Shown here: in pieces, positions 7,435-15,855 of the stretch | How positions within the stretch are numbered: position 1 is the stretch's first letter | Layout: each line of letters begins with the position of its first letter | Source of the DNA: Gelidibacter sp038243395 | GTDB lineage: Bacteria > Bacteroidota > Bacteroidia > Flavobacteriales > Flavobacteriaceae | Assembly: GCA_038243395.1 (NCBI GenBank) | Contig: JBBSRC010000003.1 | Coordinates: 1 to 64,000 of the forward strand | Reading direction: 5' to 3' | DNA length: 64,000 nt | Notes under the pieces: generated by a model | Databases searched by the model: none | Told to the model about the DNA's origin: nothing | The model's input: the letters and a program-made list of their open reading frames with translations, nothing else | Position numbers and translations under genes: made by a program

Positions 7435-7941
7435 ATGACTTTATTATCCTTAAATATCGTGATGCTCGTCGTCGTACTTATCGTGCTTATTCCTTTCGCC
7501 TTGTTTATCTGGGCAGACAAATCTGGAAAAGCTAAAAAGAAGAAAAAATTTCTAGATGTTGCGAGTGCGCAAAATCTAAAATTATCGGAGGTCGAATATT
7601 GGAATAATTCCTGCGTTGGCTACGATGATCAGGAAAACACTTTGATCTACATCAATACCACCGATTTAGAAACTAAATTCCAAAAGGTTGACCTCAAGGA
7701 TGTCAGAAAATGTGTGATCAATAAAATAACCAAAGAGTATAAAAATGGAGACAAGCATTATTCTGAGATGTCACGACTCGATTTGGAATTTACTTTTATC
7801 TCTAATGCCGCACCCGTGAAAATTAGTCTGTATTCTACGGATGAAGGTTTTTCACAAAACGAAGAAGTATCGCGGGCTGAAAAATGGTTGGCGTTTATCG
7901 ACAAACATAAATACAATAAAAATGATGTAGTTGCCGCATAA
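7435..7941 (+). CDS. Hypothetical protein with a single N-terminal membrane anchor
   Basis: 168 residues. One transmembrane helix (about residues 5-27) is followed by a basic K-S-G-K-A-K-K-K-K-K patch, so the protein is probably anchored with the rest in the cytoplasm. The soluble part is a mixed alpha/beta domain with alternating hydrophobic strands (N-T-L-I-Y-I-N-T-T-D-L, L-D-L-E-F-T-F-I). It contains no catalytic motif that I can identify. Similar proteins are common as uncharacterised genes in Flavobacteriaceae. A strong terminator follows at 7960-8025. Confidence 0.7.
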   Translation: MTLLSLNIVMLVVVLIVLIPFALFIWADKSGKAKKKKKFLDVASAQNLKLSEVEYWNNSCVGYDDQENTLIYINTTDLETKFQKVDLKDVRKCVINKITKEYKNGDKHYSEMSRLDLEFTFISNAAPVKISLYSTDEGFSQNEEVSRAEKWLAFIDKHKYNKNDVVAA

Positions 7942-7959
7942 GCATTTTTTAAATTTATA

Positions 7960-8025
7960 AAAACCATCTCATTTTTAGGCTTCTGAATTTTTTATAACGG
8001 AAACTGAATTGAGATGGTTTTTTTT
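7960..8025 (+). terminator. Long-stem terminator after the 168-residue protein gene
   Basis: AAACCATCTCA near 7961-7971 pairs with TGAGATGGTTT at about 8010-8020, followed by a run of T. The loop is long, about 38 bases, and otherwise featureless. Confidence 0.65.
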
Positions 8026-8090
8026 ATAAAAATATTTAAAGCCTAAATTTTTGTGTCAAATAATCGTCTACATTTGGCAAAAAAAAAGCC

Positions 8091-9050
8091 ATGCTACTTT
8101 CTGTTTCTCTTATCGTTTTTGGTTTTATTCTTTTAATAAAGGGAGCGGACTGGATGGTTAGTGGTTCTACTTTGCTGGCCAAAAAGAATAGAATTCCCGA
8201 TTTGGTAATTGGATTGACCATTGTGGCCTTTGGAACTTCTGCGCCCGAACTGGTAGTTAATACCGTTGCCTCTTATGAAAATCATTCTGATATTGTGTTA
8301 GGGAATATTATTGGCAGCAATAATTTTAACCTGTTTATGATTTTAGGTATTGTTGGGCTTATTTTTCCGATCGTGGTGCAATCTTCAACCGTTTGGAAAG
8401 AGATTCCGATTTCATTTTTTGCAGCGTTTATCTTTTTAGTGCTTGCCAATGGTTATTTCTTTTCTGGTCAAATGGGGTTGTCGAGAATGGACGGCATCGT
8501 GTTGCTTGTATTGTTTTTCCTCTTTCTATTTTACATCTATAAACAAATGAAGAGTGGCGATGCCGTTACTGAAGCCCCTATGGTCAAGGCGTCCAATTAT
8601 AAAATATGGGGATTGATCGCTTTAGGATTGGTAGGTTTGGTTATAGGCGGAAAATTGATCGTAGATAATGCGGTCACGATTGCGAGCGATTTGGGAGTGA
8701 GCGAAAAAATTATCGGGCTTACCATTATTGCCGCTGGAACTTCCCTGCCAGAATTGATGACCTCAGTAGTGGCAGCCTTAAAAAAGAATAGTGATATTGC
8801 CATCGGAAATATAATTGGCTCCAATATTTTTAATATCTTCCTCATCCTTTCTATAAGCTCTCTTGTGCGACCAATTACATTCAGCACTGCTTTCAATACA
8901 GATATTTATTTGTTGCTTGGCGGAACTGCATTCCTGTTTCTGGCTATGTTTATGAGCAAAAATAAAACATTGGATCGGTGGGAAGCTGCCGTTTTATTGT
9001 TGACTTTTATAGGCTATACCAGTTATCTGGTAAGTATGGAGTTGCAATAA
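8091..9050 (+). CDS. Calcium/sodium antiporter, CaCA family (YrbG-like)
   Basis: 319 residues, an integral membrane protein with about ten helices in two homologous halves. Each half carries the CaCA alpha-repeat signature: G-T-S-A-P-E then G-N-I-I-G-S-N-N-F-N in the first half, and G-T-S-L-P-E then G-N-I-I-G-S-N-I-F-N in the second. The Glu and Asn residues coordinate the exchanged ions. The family exchanges Na+ for Ca2+ (some members K+-dependent). It lies between a terminator and the convergent tex gene, whose stop is 5 bases away, so it is monocistronic. Confidence 0.93.
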   Translation: MLLSVSLIVFGFILLIKGADWMVSGSTLLAKKNRIPDLVIGLTIVAFGTSAPELVVNTVASYENHSDIVLGNIIGSNNFNLFMILGIVGLIFPIVVQSSTVWKEIPISFFAAFIFLVLANGYFFSGQMGLSRMDGIVLLVLFFLFLFYIYKQMKSGDAVTEAPMVKASNYKIWGLIALGLVGLVIGGKLIVDNAVTIASDLGVSEKIIGLTIIAAGTSLPELMTSVVAALKKNSDIAIGNIIGSNIFNIFLILSISSLVRPITFSTAFNTDIYLLLGGTAFLFLAMFMSKNKTLDRWEAAVLLLTFIGYTSYLVSMELQ

Positions 9051-9054
9051 GATC

Positions 9055-11190
9055 CTATTTATGGAGCTTAAGTTGGATACGCTTCCGCGGAATATCCACA
9101 TCCAAAACCTTTACAATAACCTGTTGATGTAAGGCAACGTGTGCATTCACATCAGAAACGAAAGTATCTGATAAATTAGACACATGGATCAAGCCACTTT
9201 CCTTAATGCCAATATCTACAAAAGCACCGAAATTGGTCACATTATTGACAATCCCAGGCAGCAACTGCCCTTCCTCCAAATCGTTGATTGTTTTGATGTT
9301 TTGGTTGAATGTAAATACTTTGGCTTGCTCCCGAATATCTAATCCTGGTTTTTCCAACTCTTTAATAATGTCCTGAAGCGTTGGTAATCCTACGTCTTTA
9401 GAGCAGTATTTATTTAAATCCAATTTTTGAAGTTCCGTTTTATTGCCGATCAAATCAGAAACTTTCTTACCTAAATCCTTGGCCATTTTTTCGACTAGTG
9501 CATAACTTTCTGGATGTACGGCAGAATCGTCCAGCGGATTTTTAGCCGATTTGACCCGTAAAAATCCAGCGCCTTGTTCAAAAGCTTTAGCGCCTAAACG
9601 CGGTACTTTCTTGATATCTTTTCTGGACGAAAATGCGCCATGCTCCTCACGGTAGTTGACGATATTTTCTGCTAATTTTGGACCAATTCCCGACACGTAA
9701 CTCAATAGACTTGTACTGGCGGTGTTCAAGTTAACACCAACCGAGTTCACACAACTTTCCACCACGACATCTAATTCTTTATTCAGTTTTGTTTGATCCA
9801 CATCATGTTGGTACTGTCCAACGCCGATGGATTTGGCGTCAATTTTTACCAATTCGGCCAATGGATCTTGCAATCTTCTGCCAATTGACACCGAACCACG
9901 AACGGTCACATCATAATTTGGGAATTCATCGCGTGCAATTTTGGACGCTGAATAGATACTCGCTCCGGCTTCACTAACTACGAATACTTGAATGTCATTT
10001 TTGAATCTGATTTTTCGGATGAAAGCTTCAGTTTCACGAGAAGCGGTTCCGTTACCAATGGCAATAGCTTCAATTTGATAAGCTTCAGATAGGGAGCTGA
10101 TTTTTTTTATCGCTCCCAGCGTATCATTTTGGGGTGCATGCGGATAAATGGTTTCGTTATACAATAAACTGCCTTGTGCATCGAGACACACGATTTTACA
10201 GCCCGATCTAAAACCCGGATCGATGGCCAAAACGCGTTTTTCTCCCAATGGCGAACCCAATAGCAATTGTTTTAAATTTTTAGCAAAGACTGAAATCGCG
10301 GATTCGTCTGCTTTAGATTTTGCATTTTGAAGCGCTTCATTTGAAAGTGAAGGAAGTAATAAACGTTTATAGGCATCTTGAATGGCCATTTGAACCTGTT
10401 CTGCAAATTCATTATCCGAACGAATTATTTTATCCTCAATTTTGGCAACAGCTTTTTCATCGTCGATGGCGATTTTGGATTTGATAAATCCTTCACTTTC
10501 CGCGCGCAAAATGGCCAGTAATCGGTGTGACGGGATTCGGCCCAAGGATTCTTCCCAATCAAAATAATCTCGGAATTTCTGGGCATCGTCAGTTTCTGCT
10601 TTCGATTTTACAACCTTAGTGGAAATCATCGCAAAGCGTTCCAACTGATGTCGAATGTTATTTCGGACATCAGTACGTTCATTAATCCATTCGGCGATAA
10701 TATGGCGTGCACCTTCCAGAGCCTCTTCTGCGGAAGCGATAGCACCTTTTACATATTTGATTGCAACAGATTCTAGGTCAGAAATCCCGACGCTTCGGGA
10801 CTGGCTCATGATAATTTTTGCCAGAGGTTCCAATCCGTTTTGCCGTGCGGTCTCGGCTTTTGTTTTCCTGCTTTTCTTGAACGGCAAGTATAAATCCTCA
10901 AGCGCGGTCAAATCTTGAACTGACTCGATTTTTTGTTTTAATTCGAGGGTTAGGGCATCCTGTTCTTCAATCGCTTTTAAGATGGCGGTTTTACGCTTCT
11001 CAAGGGCTTCAAATTGTTCCTTATATTTTACAATATCACCAATCTGAACTTCATCTAAATTGCCAGTTTTTTCTTTTCTATAACGTGAAATAAATGGAAT
11101 GGTTGCGTCCTCATTCAATAATTCGACCGTGTTTTTAACTGAAGTTTCAGGAAGTTTTGTTTGGGAAATAATATAAGAAATCAATGACAT
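9055..11190 (-). CDS. tex: Tex family transcription accessory/RNA-binding protein
   Basis: 711 residues, full length for Tex (YhgF). In order: N-terminal helical Tex_N domain (T-I-P-F-I-S-R-Y-R-K-E near residue 31), YqgF/RNase-H-like domain around 320-460 (V-L-A-I-D-P-G-F-R-S-G-C and A-I-G-N-G-T-A-S-R-E-T-E), helix-hairpin-helix region (Y-V-S-G-I-G-P-K-L-A-E-N-I), and a C-terminal S1 RNA-binding domain (G-I-V-N-N-V-T-N-F-G-A-F-V-D-I-G). It binds nucleic acid and affects transcription. One oddity: a perfect hairpin sequence (10785-10800) is embedded in frame and encodes S-R-S-V-G near residue 130, in a spot that looks like an insertion within the N-terminal helical domain. Confidence 0.95.
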   Translation of the reverse strand: MSLISYIISQTKLPETSVKNTVELLNEDATIPFISRYRKEKTGNLDEVQIGDIVKYKEQFEALEKRKTAILKAIEEQDALTLELKQKIESVQDLTALEDLYLPFKKSRKTKAETARQNGLEPLAKIIMSQSRSVGISDLESVAIKYVKGAIASAEEALEGARHIIAEWINERTDVRNNIRHQLERFAMISTKVVKSKAETDDAQKFRDYFDWEESLGRIPSHRLLAILRAESEGFIKSKIAIDDEKAVAKIEDKIIRSDNEFAEQVQMAIQDAYKRLLLPSLSNEALQNAKSKADESAISVFAKNLKQLLLGSPLGEKRVLAIDPGFRSGCKIVCLDAQGSLLYNETIYPHAPQNDTLGAIKKISSLSEAYQIEAIAIGNGTASRETEAFIRKIRFKNDIQVFVVSEAGASIYSASKIARDEFPNYDVTVRGSVSIGRRLQDPLAELVKIDAKSIGVGQYQHDVDQTKLNKELDVVVESCVNSVGVNLNTASTSLLSYVSGIGPKLAENIVNYREEHGAFSSRKDIKKVPRLGAKAFEQGAGFLRVKSAKNPLDDSAVHPESYALVEKMAKDLGKKVSDLIGNKTELQKLDLNKYCSKDVGLPTLQDIIKELEKPGLDIREQAKVFTFNQNIKTINDLEEGQLLPGIVNNVTNFGAFVDIGIKESGLIHVSNLSDTFVSDVNAHVALHQQVIVKVLDVDIPRKRIQLKLHK
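10785..10800. repeat. Perfect 6-base-stem hairpin TCCCGACGCTTCGGGA inside tex
   Basis: TCCCGA-CGCT-TCGGGA is nearly the same as the hairpins at 19665-19680 (TCCCGAAGCGTCGGGA) and 44096-44111 (TCCCGAAACTTCGGGA), which lie between genes. Here it is part of the coding sequence and keeps the frame. Confidence 0.6.
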
Positions 11191-11287
11191 GGATAGGCTT
11201 TAAAGTGTTGGATGTAAAGATATGAAGATAAAAAAAACTGTTTGAGGTTTCAAACAGTTCTTAAAAGTATCTATTTCAGAATTTGCT

Positions 11288-12073
11288 TTAATTAGCAGCT
11301 TTAAAAACCGCTAATTTTTGATGATCTTTATCGTACAGAACTAAAGTGTGATCTTCAAAAGCATAGGAAGTTGTTGCATTTATGATTTTTAAAAACTCAG
11401 CTTCAATTTGCATCTCAGGACAAGCCTTTAAAGTATTAAGTAATTGCGAGAATTTTATTTTTTGTGGAGCTTCCACCTCATAAGCGCCTTGTAAATTGTT
11501 GCAACCTGTATAGCCTACAAGTGTAAAATCATCTTTAAACTCCAAATAGGCGTGTTCAGACATTGCTTCCTTATACTGGATTTCTTTTCCTTTAAATGAA
11601 AATAAATGCCATTTTTCACCCACTAATTGATCGGTCACTTTATTCAAAATATATAGCGATTGCATATCTCCTATGATTTTGTTGCCATCTTCATCCAATT
11701 GGGTCAAGGTGTTTTCGCCAACAGAATACGGATGTCTATTTTCGTCCGATAAAATAATTTTTTGACCTTTCTCATCCCATTTAACCGTGCCGTGGATTTC
11801 TCGAGGGGCAGCATCCTTTCCTAAATAGGTTTCTTTAAGTACATAAGTATGATCTCTTTTAATAGTGATAACGGTTTTGATGCCATCACAATCACCACAT
11901 GGCAATTCGCCTTCGTAAGTGCCTTCCCAATCGAGTGCGTTCATACTAGTATCTCCCGCAGAGTCTGTGGTTGTTTCGTCTATCTTTTGTGTTTCTTTTT
12001 TCTTTTCAGAATTACAGCTGGTAGCTAAAATAACAAGTGCTATGCATAAAGTATTTATAAATGTGGTCTTCAT
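11288..12073 (-). CDS. NlpE-like/META two-domain lipoprotein
   Basis: 261 residues. The signal peptide ends in a lipobox with Cys at about residue 20 (L-A-T-S-C-N-S), followed by a Lys/Glu/Thr linker. The first domain (about 48-130) is NlpE N-terminal-like: W-E-G-T-Y-E-G-E-L-P-C-G-D-C-D-G-I, including the C-G-D-C pair, as in copper-resistance/envelope-sensing lipoproteins. The second (about 155-258) is a META/HslJ domain: G-E-K-W-H-L-F-S-F-K-G, then G-Y-T-G-C-N-N-L-Q-G-A-Y. It probably sits on the periplasmic face of the outer membrane. The next gene downstream is another META lipoprotein. Role in envelope or metal stress is inferred. Confidence 0.85.
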   Translation of the reverse strand: MKTTFINTLCIALVILATSCNSEKKKETQKIDETTTDSAGDTSMNALDWEGTYEGELPCGDCDGIKTVITIKRDHTYVLKETYLGKDAAPREIHGTVKWDEKGQKIILSDENRHPYSVGENTLTQLDEDGNKIIGDMQSLYILNKVTDQLVGEKWHLFSFKGKEIQYKEAMSEHAYLEFKDDFTLVGYTGCNNLQGAYEVEAPQKIKFSQLLNTLKACPEMQIEAEFLKIINATTSYAFEDHTLVLYDKDHQKLAVFKAAN

Positions 12074-12156
12074 ATTTGATTTTGGATTTGTGAAATTTAT
12101 TGAAATTTGATCGGGATAAATGCTTTTTTAAGTGAATCTTAACAACATATAAGGCA

Positions 12157-12609
12157 TTACATTTTGTCGTTAGAGGGTTTAAATGTTGCCAAAACATAAC
12201 CGTTTTCATCGGTAAAAGTTAGCTCATTATCAACGATAACATAAGTCTTTGCTTTTTGAAGGTTACTCATAAAAACGCTTTCAATCCCATGATCTTCGCA
12301 ATACTTCATGGTAGCTAAAATTTGAGAAAATGAAATAGTATGGGGGTCAGTTAAGGTGTATGTGCCACCGAATCCATTACAACTGCCATTACCGCCAACC
12401 CCATTGTCGTTTTCAGTAAGTTTAATATAAGGCTGTTGTAAGTCAGGACTGGTCAAGTTTACCAGATCCCCATTGAGCTTTGTTAATACCCATTTTGTCC
12501 CAATTAGTGATGTTTCAGCTTTATTGGAGGCGTTTTGACTGACGTCTCGAGATTTACAACTGAAAAGGATCGTGCAAATCAATAGCGATATACTTAAGAT
12601 GTTTTTCAT
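12157..12609 (-). CDS. META (HslJ-like) domain lipoprotein
   Basis: 150 residues from the ATG at 12609; an ATG four codons earlier is possible, but MKNILSISLLICTILFSC is a standard lipoprotein signal (lipobox Cys at about 18). The body is one META domain: G-T-K-W-V-L-T-K-L-N-G near the start, G-N-G-S-C-N-G-F-G-G-T-Y in the middle, and a final V-L-A-T-F-K-P. It is paralogous to the second domain of the neighbouring NlpE/META protein, so the pair probably arose by duplication. A -7 box TATCTTTG lies upstream at 12638-12645. Function unknown; HslJ relatives are linked to heat or antibiotic tolerance. Confidence 0.85.
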   Translation of the reverse strand: MKNILSISLLICTILFSCKSRDVSQNASNKAETSLIGTKWVLTKLNGDLVNLTSPDLQQPYIKLTENDNGVGGNGSCNGFGGTYTLTDPHTISFSQILATMKYCEDHGIESVFMSNLQKAKTYVIVDNELTFTDENGYVLATFKPSNDKM

Positions 12610-12637
12610 AGTGGTTGTCATTTATAATCATGATTAT

Positions 12638-12645
12638 CAAAGATA
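12638..12645 (-). promoter_or_regulatory. -7 box TATCTTTG for the META lipoprotein gene
   Basis: Exact TAnnTTTG match on the minus strand, 28 bases before the preferred ATG at 12609. Confidence 0.55.
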
Positions 12646-12774
12646 GCGAACTGTTTTTAGTTGGAATCAATGCGCTGATAAATATCGGATAAAACTAAGG
12701 TCAAAATTTAAAGCTAATGAAACTAAAGGAATTAATTTGATGGTAACATTAATTAGGTGTGGTTTTATGAATGG

Positions 12775-13371
12775 TTATTGAATCATTCTATTTTTTAATA
12801 TCTGAAATTCTTGATCAGAAATGACGCCATCTTTATTTAAATCAGCCAGTTTCCTCAATTCGTCAGATAGCGATGCTTTGGACATTATCTGCTCTGGTCG
12901 AGATTGGCTTTTCTTTTTATAGATATTCAGCGAATTATTAATCTGAGAAATCATTTTTTTATGATTATTTATAGTGAACTCAGATGTTTTAGAGGTCACG
13001 CCATCCGTTCGTCTAATATGTAAGTTTCCATAGCCTAGCATAGTACCCAAGAAACTTTTTTCGTAGTATGCATCATATATTTGAGAAATATCAATGGCAA
13101 ATAGCGTTCTCTTCCAAGGTAATAATCCAGACTTCAGCATAAGCGTGTCATTTTCGAAAAGCCATTCTAGTCTTGAATTTAAAATCATACCTTTAATTGT
13201 TTTGTATAGTATCCAAATACCAAGAATTAGAATCCCATTTCTAAAATAAGGATGAATTTCAGTCGATTCTTTAGTTGTGAAATAAAAAATCAGCATTGGA
13301 ATCCCGATAAACAGCACTAAAAGCGAATTGCCCGTAAACGAATACCAGTGTTTGCGTGATTTTATCTCCAT
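12775..13371 (-). CDS. Membrane PH-domain (bPH-like) protein with C-terminal SHOCT/EF-hand-like motif
   Basis: 198 residues. Two transmembrane helices (about 12-33 and 41-62) are followed by a bacterial pleckstrin-homology-like domain (R-L-E-W-L-F-E-N-D-T-L-M-L-K-S-G-L-L-P-W, then I-D-I-S-Q-I). The C-terminal 30 residues read D-E-L-R-K-L-A-D-L-N-K-D-G-V-I-S-D-Q-E-F and match the SHOCT motif (short C-terminal domain, often oligomerising). The same stretch satisfies a canonical EF-hand loop (D-x-N-x-D-G-x-I-x-x-x-E). It is the gene immediately downstream of metG and may be co-transcribed with it. Function unknown. Confidence 0.7.
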   Translation of the reverse strand: MEIKSRKHWYSFTGNSLLVLFIGIPMLIFYFTTKESTEIHPYFRNGILILGIWILYKTIKGMILNSRLEWLFENDTLMLKSGLLPWKRTLFAIDISQIYDAYYEKSFLGTMLGYGNLHIRRTDGVTSKTSEFTINNHKKMISQINNSLNIYKKKSQSRPEQIMSKASLSDELRKLADLNKDGVISDQEFQILKNRMIQ

Positions 13372-13391
13372 TCCTTTAAGTCATTATCAAA

Positions 13392-15482
13392 TTAGCTAAT
13401 ATGCAAGCCGTTTGGTACGACTGCATCGCCTTTGCTGAGTGATGTTGACGTATCAGGGTTAACAAACACCAGCTTTCCATCTTCTGACTCGGTCATCAAA
13501 ATCATACCTTCACTTTCTACACCTCGCAATGTTCTTGGTGCTAAATTGACCAAAACGGTTACTCGTTTTCCTATAACTTCTTCGGCCGTAAAGCTCTCCG
13601 CTATTCCAGAAACGATCGTTCGGACATCAATGCCCGTATCAATTTTTAAAACCAATAACTTATTGGCTTTTGGCATTTTTTCGGCTGAAATAATCGTGCC
13701 CACACGAAGATCTAGTTTAGAGAAATCTTCAAAAGTAATGGTCTCCTTTTGAGGTTCTACTTTTCGGTTGGCCGCTTCATTTGCTTTTTTACTTGCCAGG
13801 AGTTTGTCCAATTGTGCTTGGATGGCATCATCTTCGATTTTTGAAAATAGAAGTTCTCCTTTTCCGATGTGGTGCCCTGTAGGGATTAGTACTTTTTTGG
13901 AAGAAAGATCATTCCAAGAATTCTTGGTATCATCAGAACTCAAATTGAGGATTTTTTTCAGTTTATCAGAAGTAAACGGCAAAAATGGTTCACTTAATGT
14001 CGCCAGCGCCGAAGCGATTTGAAGCGCAACAAACATAATTGTTTTGGTGCGCGCTTCATCCGTTTTGACAAGCTTCCATGGTTCTTCATCTGCTAAATAC
14101 TTATTGCCCAATCTGGCCAAATTCAGAAGTTCTTGGCTTGCTTCCCGAAATCTGTAACGTTCAATGGAACTTGATATCACTTCAGGATAAGCTTTTATTG
14201 CCGCTAATGTTTCTTGGTCAACCGCACTAAATTCGGAAGGTTCCGGCACAACGCCGTCATAATATTTCTCGGTCAATACTACTACACGATTGATGAAATT
14301 TCCGAAAATGGCCACCAATTCGTTATTGTTTCTAGCCTGAAAGTCTTTCCAGGTAAAATCATTATCCTTGGTCTCCGGTGCATTGGCGGTCAAGGCATAG
14401 CGCAAAACATCCTGTTGGTTAGGGAAATCTTCTAAATATTCTGGTAACCAAACCGCCCAGTTTTTAGAAGTCGATAATTTATTGCCTTCCAAATTTAAAA
14501 ATTCATTGGCAGGGACATTATCTGGTAAAATATATGAACCTTCAGCTTCCAACATGGCTGGGAAAATGATACAGTGAAATACAATATTGTCTTTCCCTAT
14601 AAAATGTACTAATTTGGTGTCTTTGTCTTTCCAATATAATTCCCAATCTTTTCCAACACGGTCTGCCCATTCTTTGGTGGACGAAATATAACCGATGGGC
14701 GCATCAAACCACACATATAAAACTTTGCCTTCAGCACCTTCAAGTGGTACGGGAATACCCCAATCTAAATCTCTGGTTACCGCTCTTGGACGTAACCCAT
14801 CGTCAATCCATGATTTTACTTGTCCATAAACATTAGGTTTCCAGTCTTTTTTATGCCCCACTAAAATCCATTCTTTTAAAAATGCTTCGTGTTTATCTAA
14901 AGGTAAAAACCAGTGCTTAGTTTGTTTTAAAGTCGGTACGTTTCCAGTGATGGCTGATTTCGGATTGATCAAATCCGTTGCATTCAAGCTGCTGCCACAT
15001 TTTTCGCATTGGTCGCCATAAGCTTCCTCATTCCCACATTTCGGACAGGTTCCCGTCACAAATCGGTCGGCTAAAAACTGCTCAGCCTCTTCGTCATAGA
15101 GCTGTTCGGTAATTTCTTCAATAAATTCACCCTTATCATATAAGGTTTTGAAAAATTCCTGAGCGGTGTCATGATGAATTTTGGCTGAAGTGCGCGAATA
15201 ATTATCAAAACTGATCCCAAATTCCTCAAAAGACGTTTTGATGATGGCGTGATATTTATCAACAATATCTTGAGGAGAAACGCCTTCTTTTTTCGCTTTT
15301 ATGGTAATCGGAACGCCGTGTTCATCGCTTCCGCAGATAAAGGCTACATCTTTTCCGGTTAATCTTAGATAACGTGCGTAAATATCCGCAGGCACATAGA
15401 CCCCCGCCAAATGGCCAATATGAATGGCGCCATTGGTGTAAGGTAAGGCTGCGGTAATGGTATATCGTTTTGGTTGATTCAT
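13392..15482 (-). CDS. metG: Methionyl-tRNA synthetase
   Basis: 696 residues, the long dimeric type. Class I signatures: G-A-I-H-I-G-H-L (HIGH) near residue 18 and K-L-S-T-S-K (KMSKS loop) near 340. A knuckle with two Cys pairs (C-P-K-C-G and C-E-K-C-G, about 146-163) gives the zinc-binding insert. The C-terminal 110 residues are a Trbp111/EMAP-type tRNA-binding domain (L-D-L-R-V-G-T-I-I-S-A-E). It charges initiator and elongator tRNA-Met with methionine. The downstream PH/SHOCT gene begins 20 bases after the stop. Confidence 0.97.
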   Translation of the reverse strand: MNQPKRYTITAALPYTNGAIHIGHLAGVYVPADIYARYLRLTGKDVAFICGSDEHGVPITIKAKKEGVSPQDIVDKYHAIIKTSFEEFGISFDNYSRTSAKIHHDTAQEFFKTLYDKGEFIEEITEQLYDEEAEQFLADRFVTGTCPKCGNEEAYGDQCEKCGSSLNATDLINPKSAITGNVPTLKQTKHWFLPLDKHEAFLKEWILVGHKKDWKPNVYGQVKSWIDDGLRPRAVTRDLDWGIPVPLEGAEGKVLYVWFDAPIGYISSTKEWADRVGKDWELYWKDKDTKLVHFIGKDNIVFHCIIFPAMLEAEGSYILPDNVPANEFLNLEGNKLSTSKNWAVWLPEYLEDFPNQQDVLRYALTANAPETKDNDFTWKDFQARNNNELVAIFGNFINRVVVLTEKYYDGVVPEPSEFSAVDQETLAAIKAYPEVISSSIERYRFREASQELLNLARLGNKYLADEEPWKLVKTDEARTKTIMFVALQIASALATLSEPFLPFTSDKLKKILNLSSDDTKNSWNDLSSKKVLIPTGHHIGKGELLFSKIEDDAIQAQLDKLLASKKANEAANRKVEPQKETITFEDFSKLDLRVGTIISAEKMPKANKLLVLKIDTGIDVRTIVSGIAESFTAEEVIGKRVTVLVNLAPRTLRGVESEGMILMTESEDGKLVFVNPDTSTSLSKGDAVVPNGLHIS

Positions 15483-15587
15483 ATTGTATTCAATGGGTCA
15501 TCTCGAATAAGAGAGGGCTATTTATATATTATTTTTTATGGATGATAAGAATTTCAAGTGTTGTAAAAAGATCAAATTTGGAATCTG

Positions 15588-15746
15588 TTAAAATGAAGGC
15601 TTAGCTACTTTGCCGGTAATTAGCAGTCCGATACCAAAACCGAACAAAAGACCTGAAATAAGACCGTTAGCCTTAGGTGCTATAGTAAATTGAATGATAG
15701 CTCCGATGGCTATTACAACCAATCCTATAATTCTTATTTTATTCAT
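15588..15746 (-). CDS. Small two-helix membrane protein (52 residues)
   Basis: An ATG-initiated frame of 52 codons reads MNKIRIIGLVVIAIGAIIQF, then a short T-I-A-P-K-A-N-G loop, then a second hydrophobic Gly-rich segment (L-I-S-G-L-L-F-G-F-G-I-G-L-L-I) and a basic tail. Two clear transmembrane helices, typical residue use and a proper stop in an otherwise empty stretch make it a likely gene. Such mini-membrane proteins are common and uncharacterised in Flavobacteriaceae. It lies upstream of metG on the same strand, about 100 bases away. Confidence 0.65.
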   Translation of the reverse strand: MNKIRIIGLVVIAIGAIIQFTIAPKANGLISGLLFGFGIGLLITGKVAKPSF

Positions 15747-15855
15747 GTATTTTTTCAAGTTTTGAACGCGTCCTATAATCAGTTACAGGTTCATTCATCC
15801 GGCACAAAAGTAAGCATTTTGACCTCGATTTAGAAAAAAAATGTATTTTTACATT

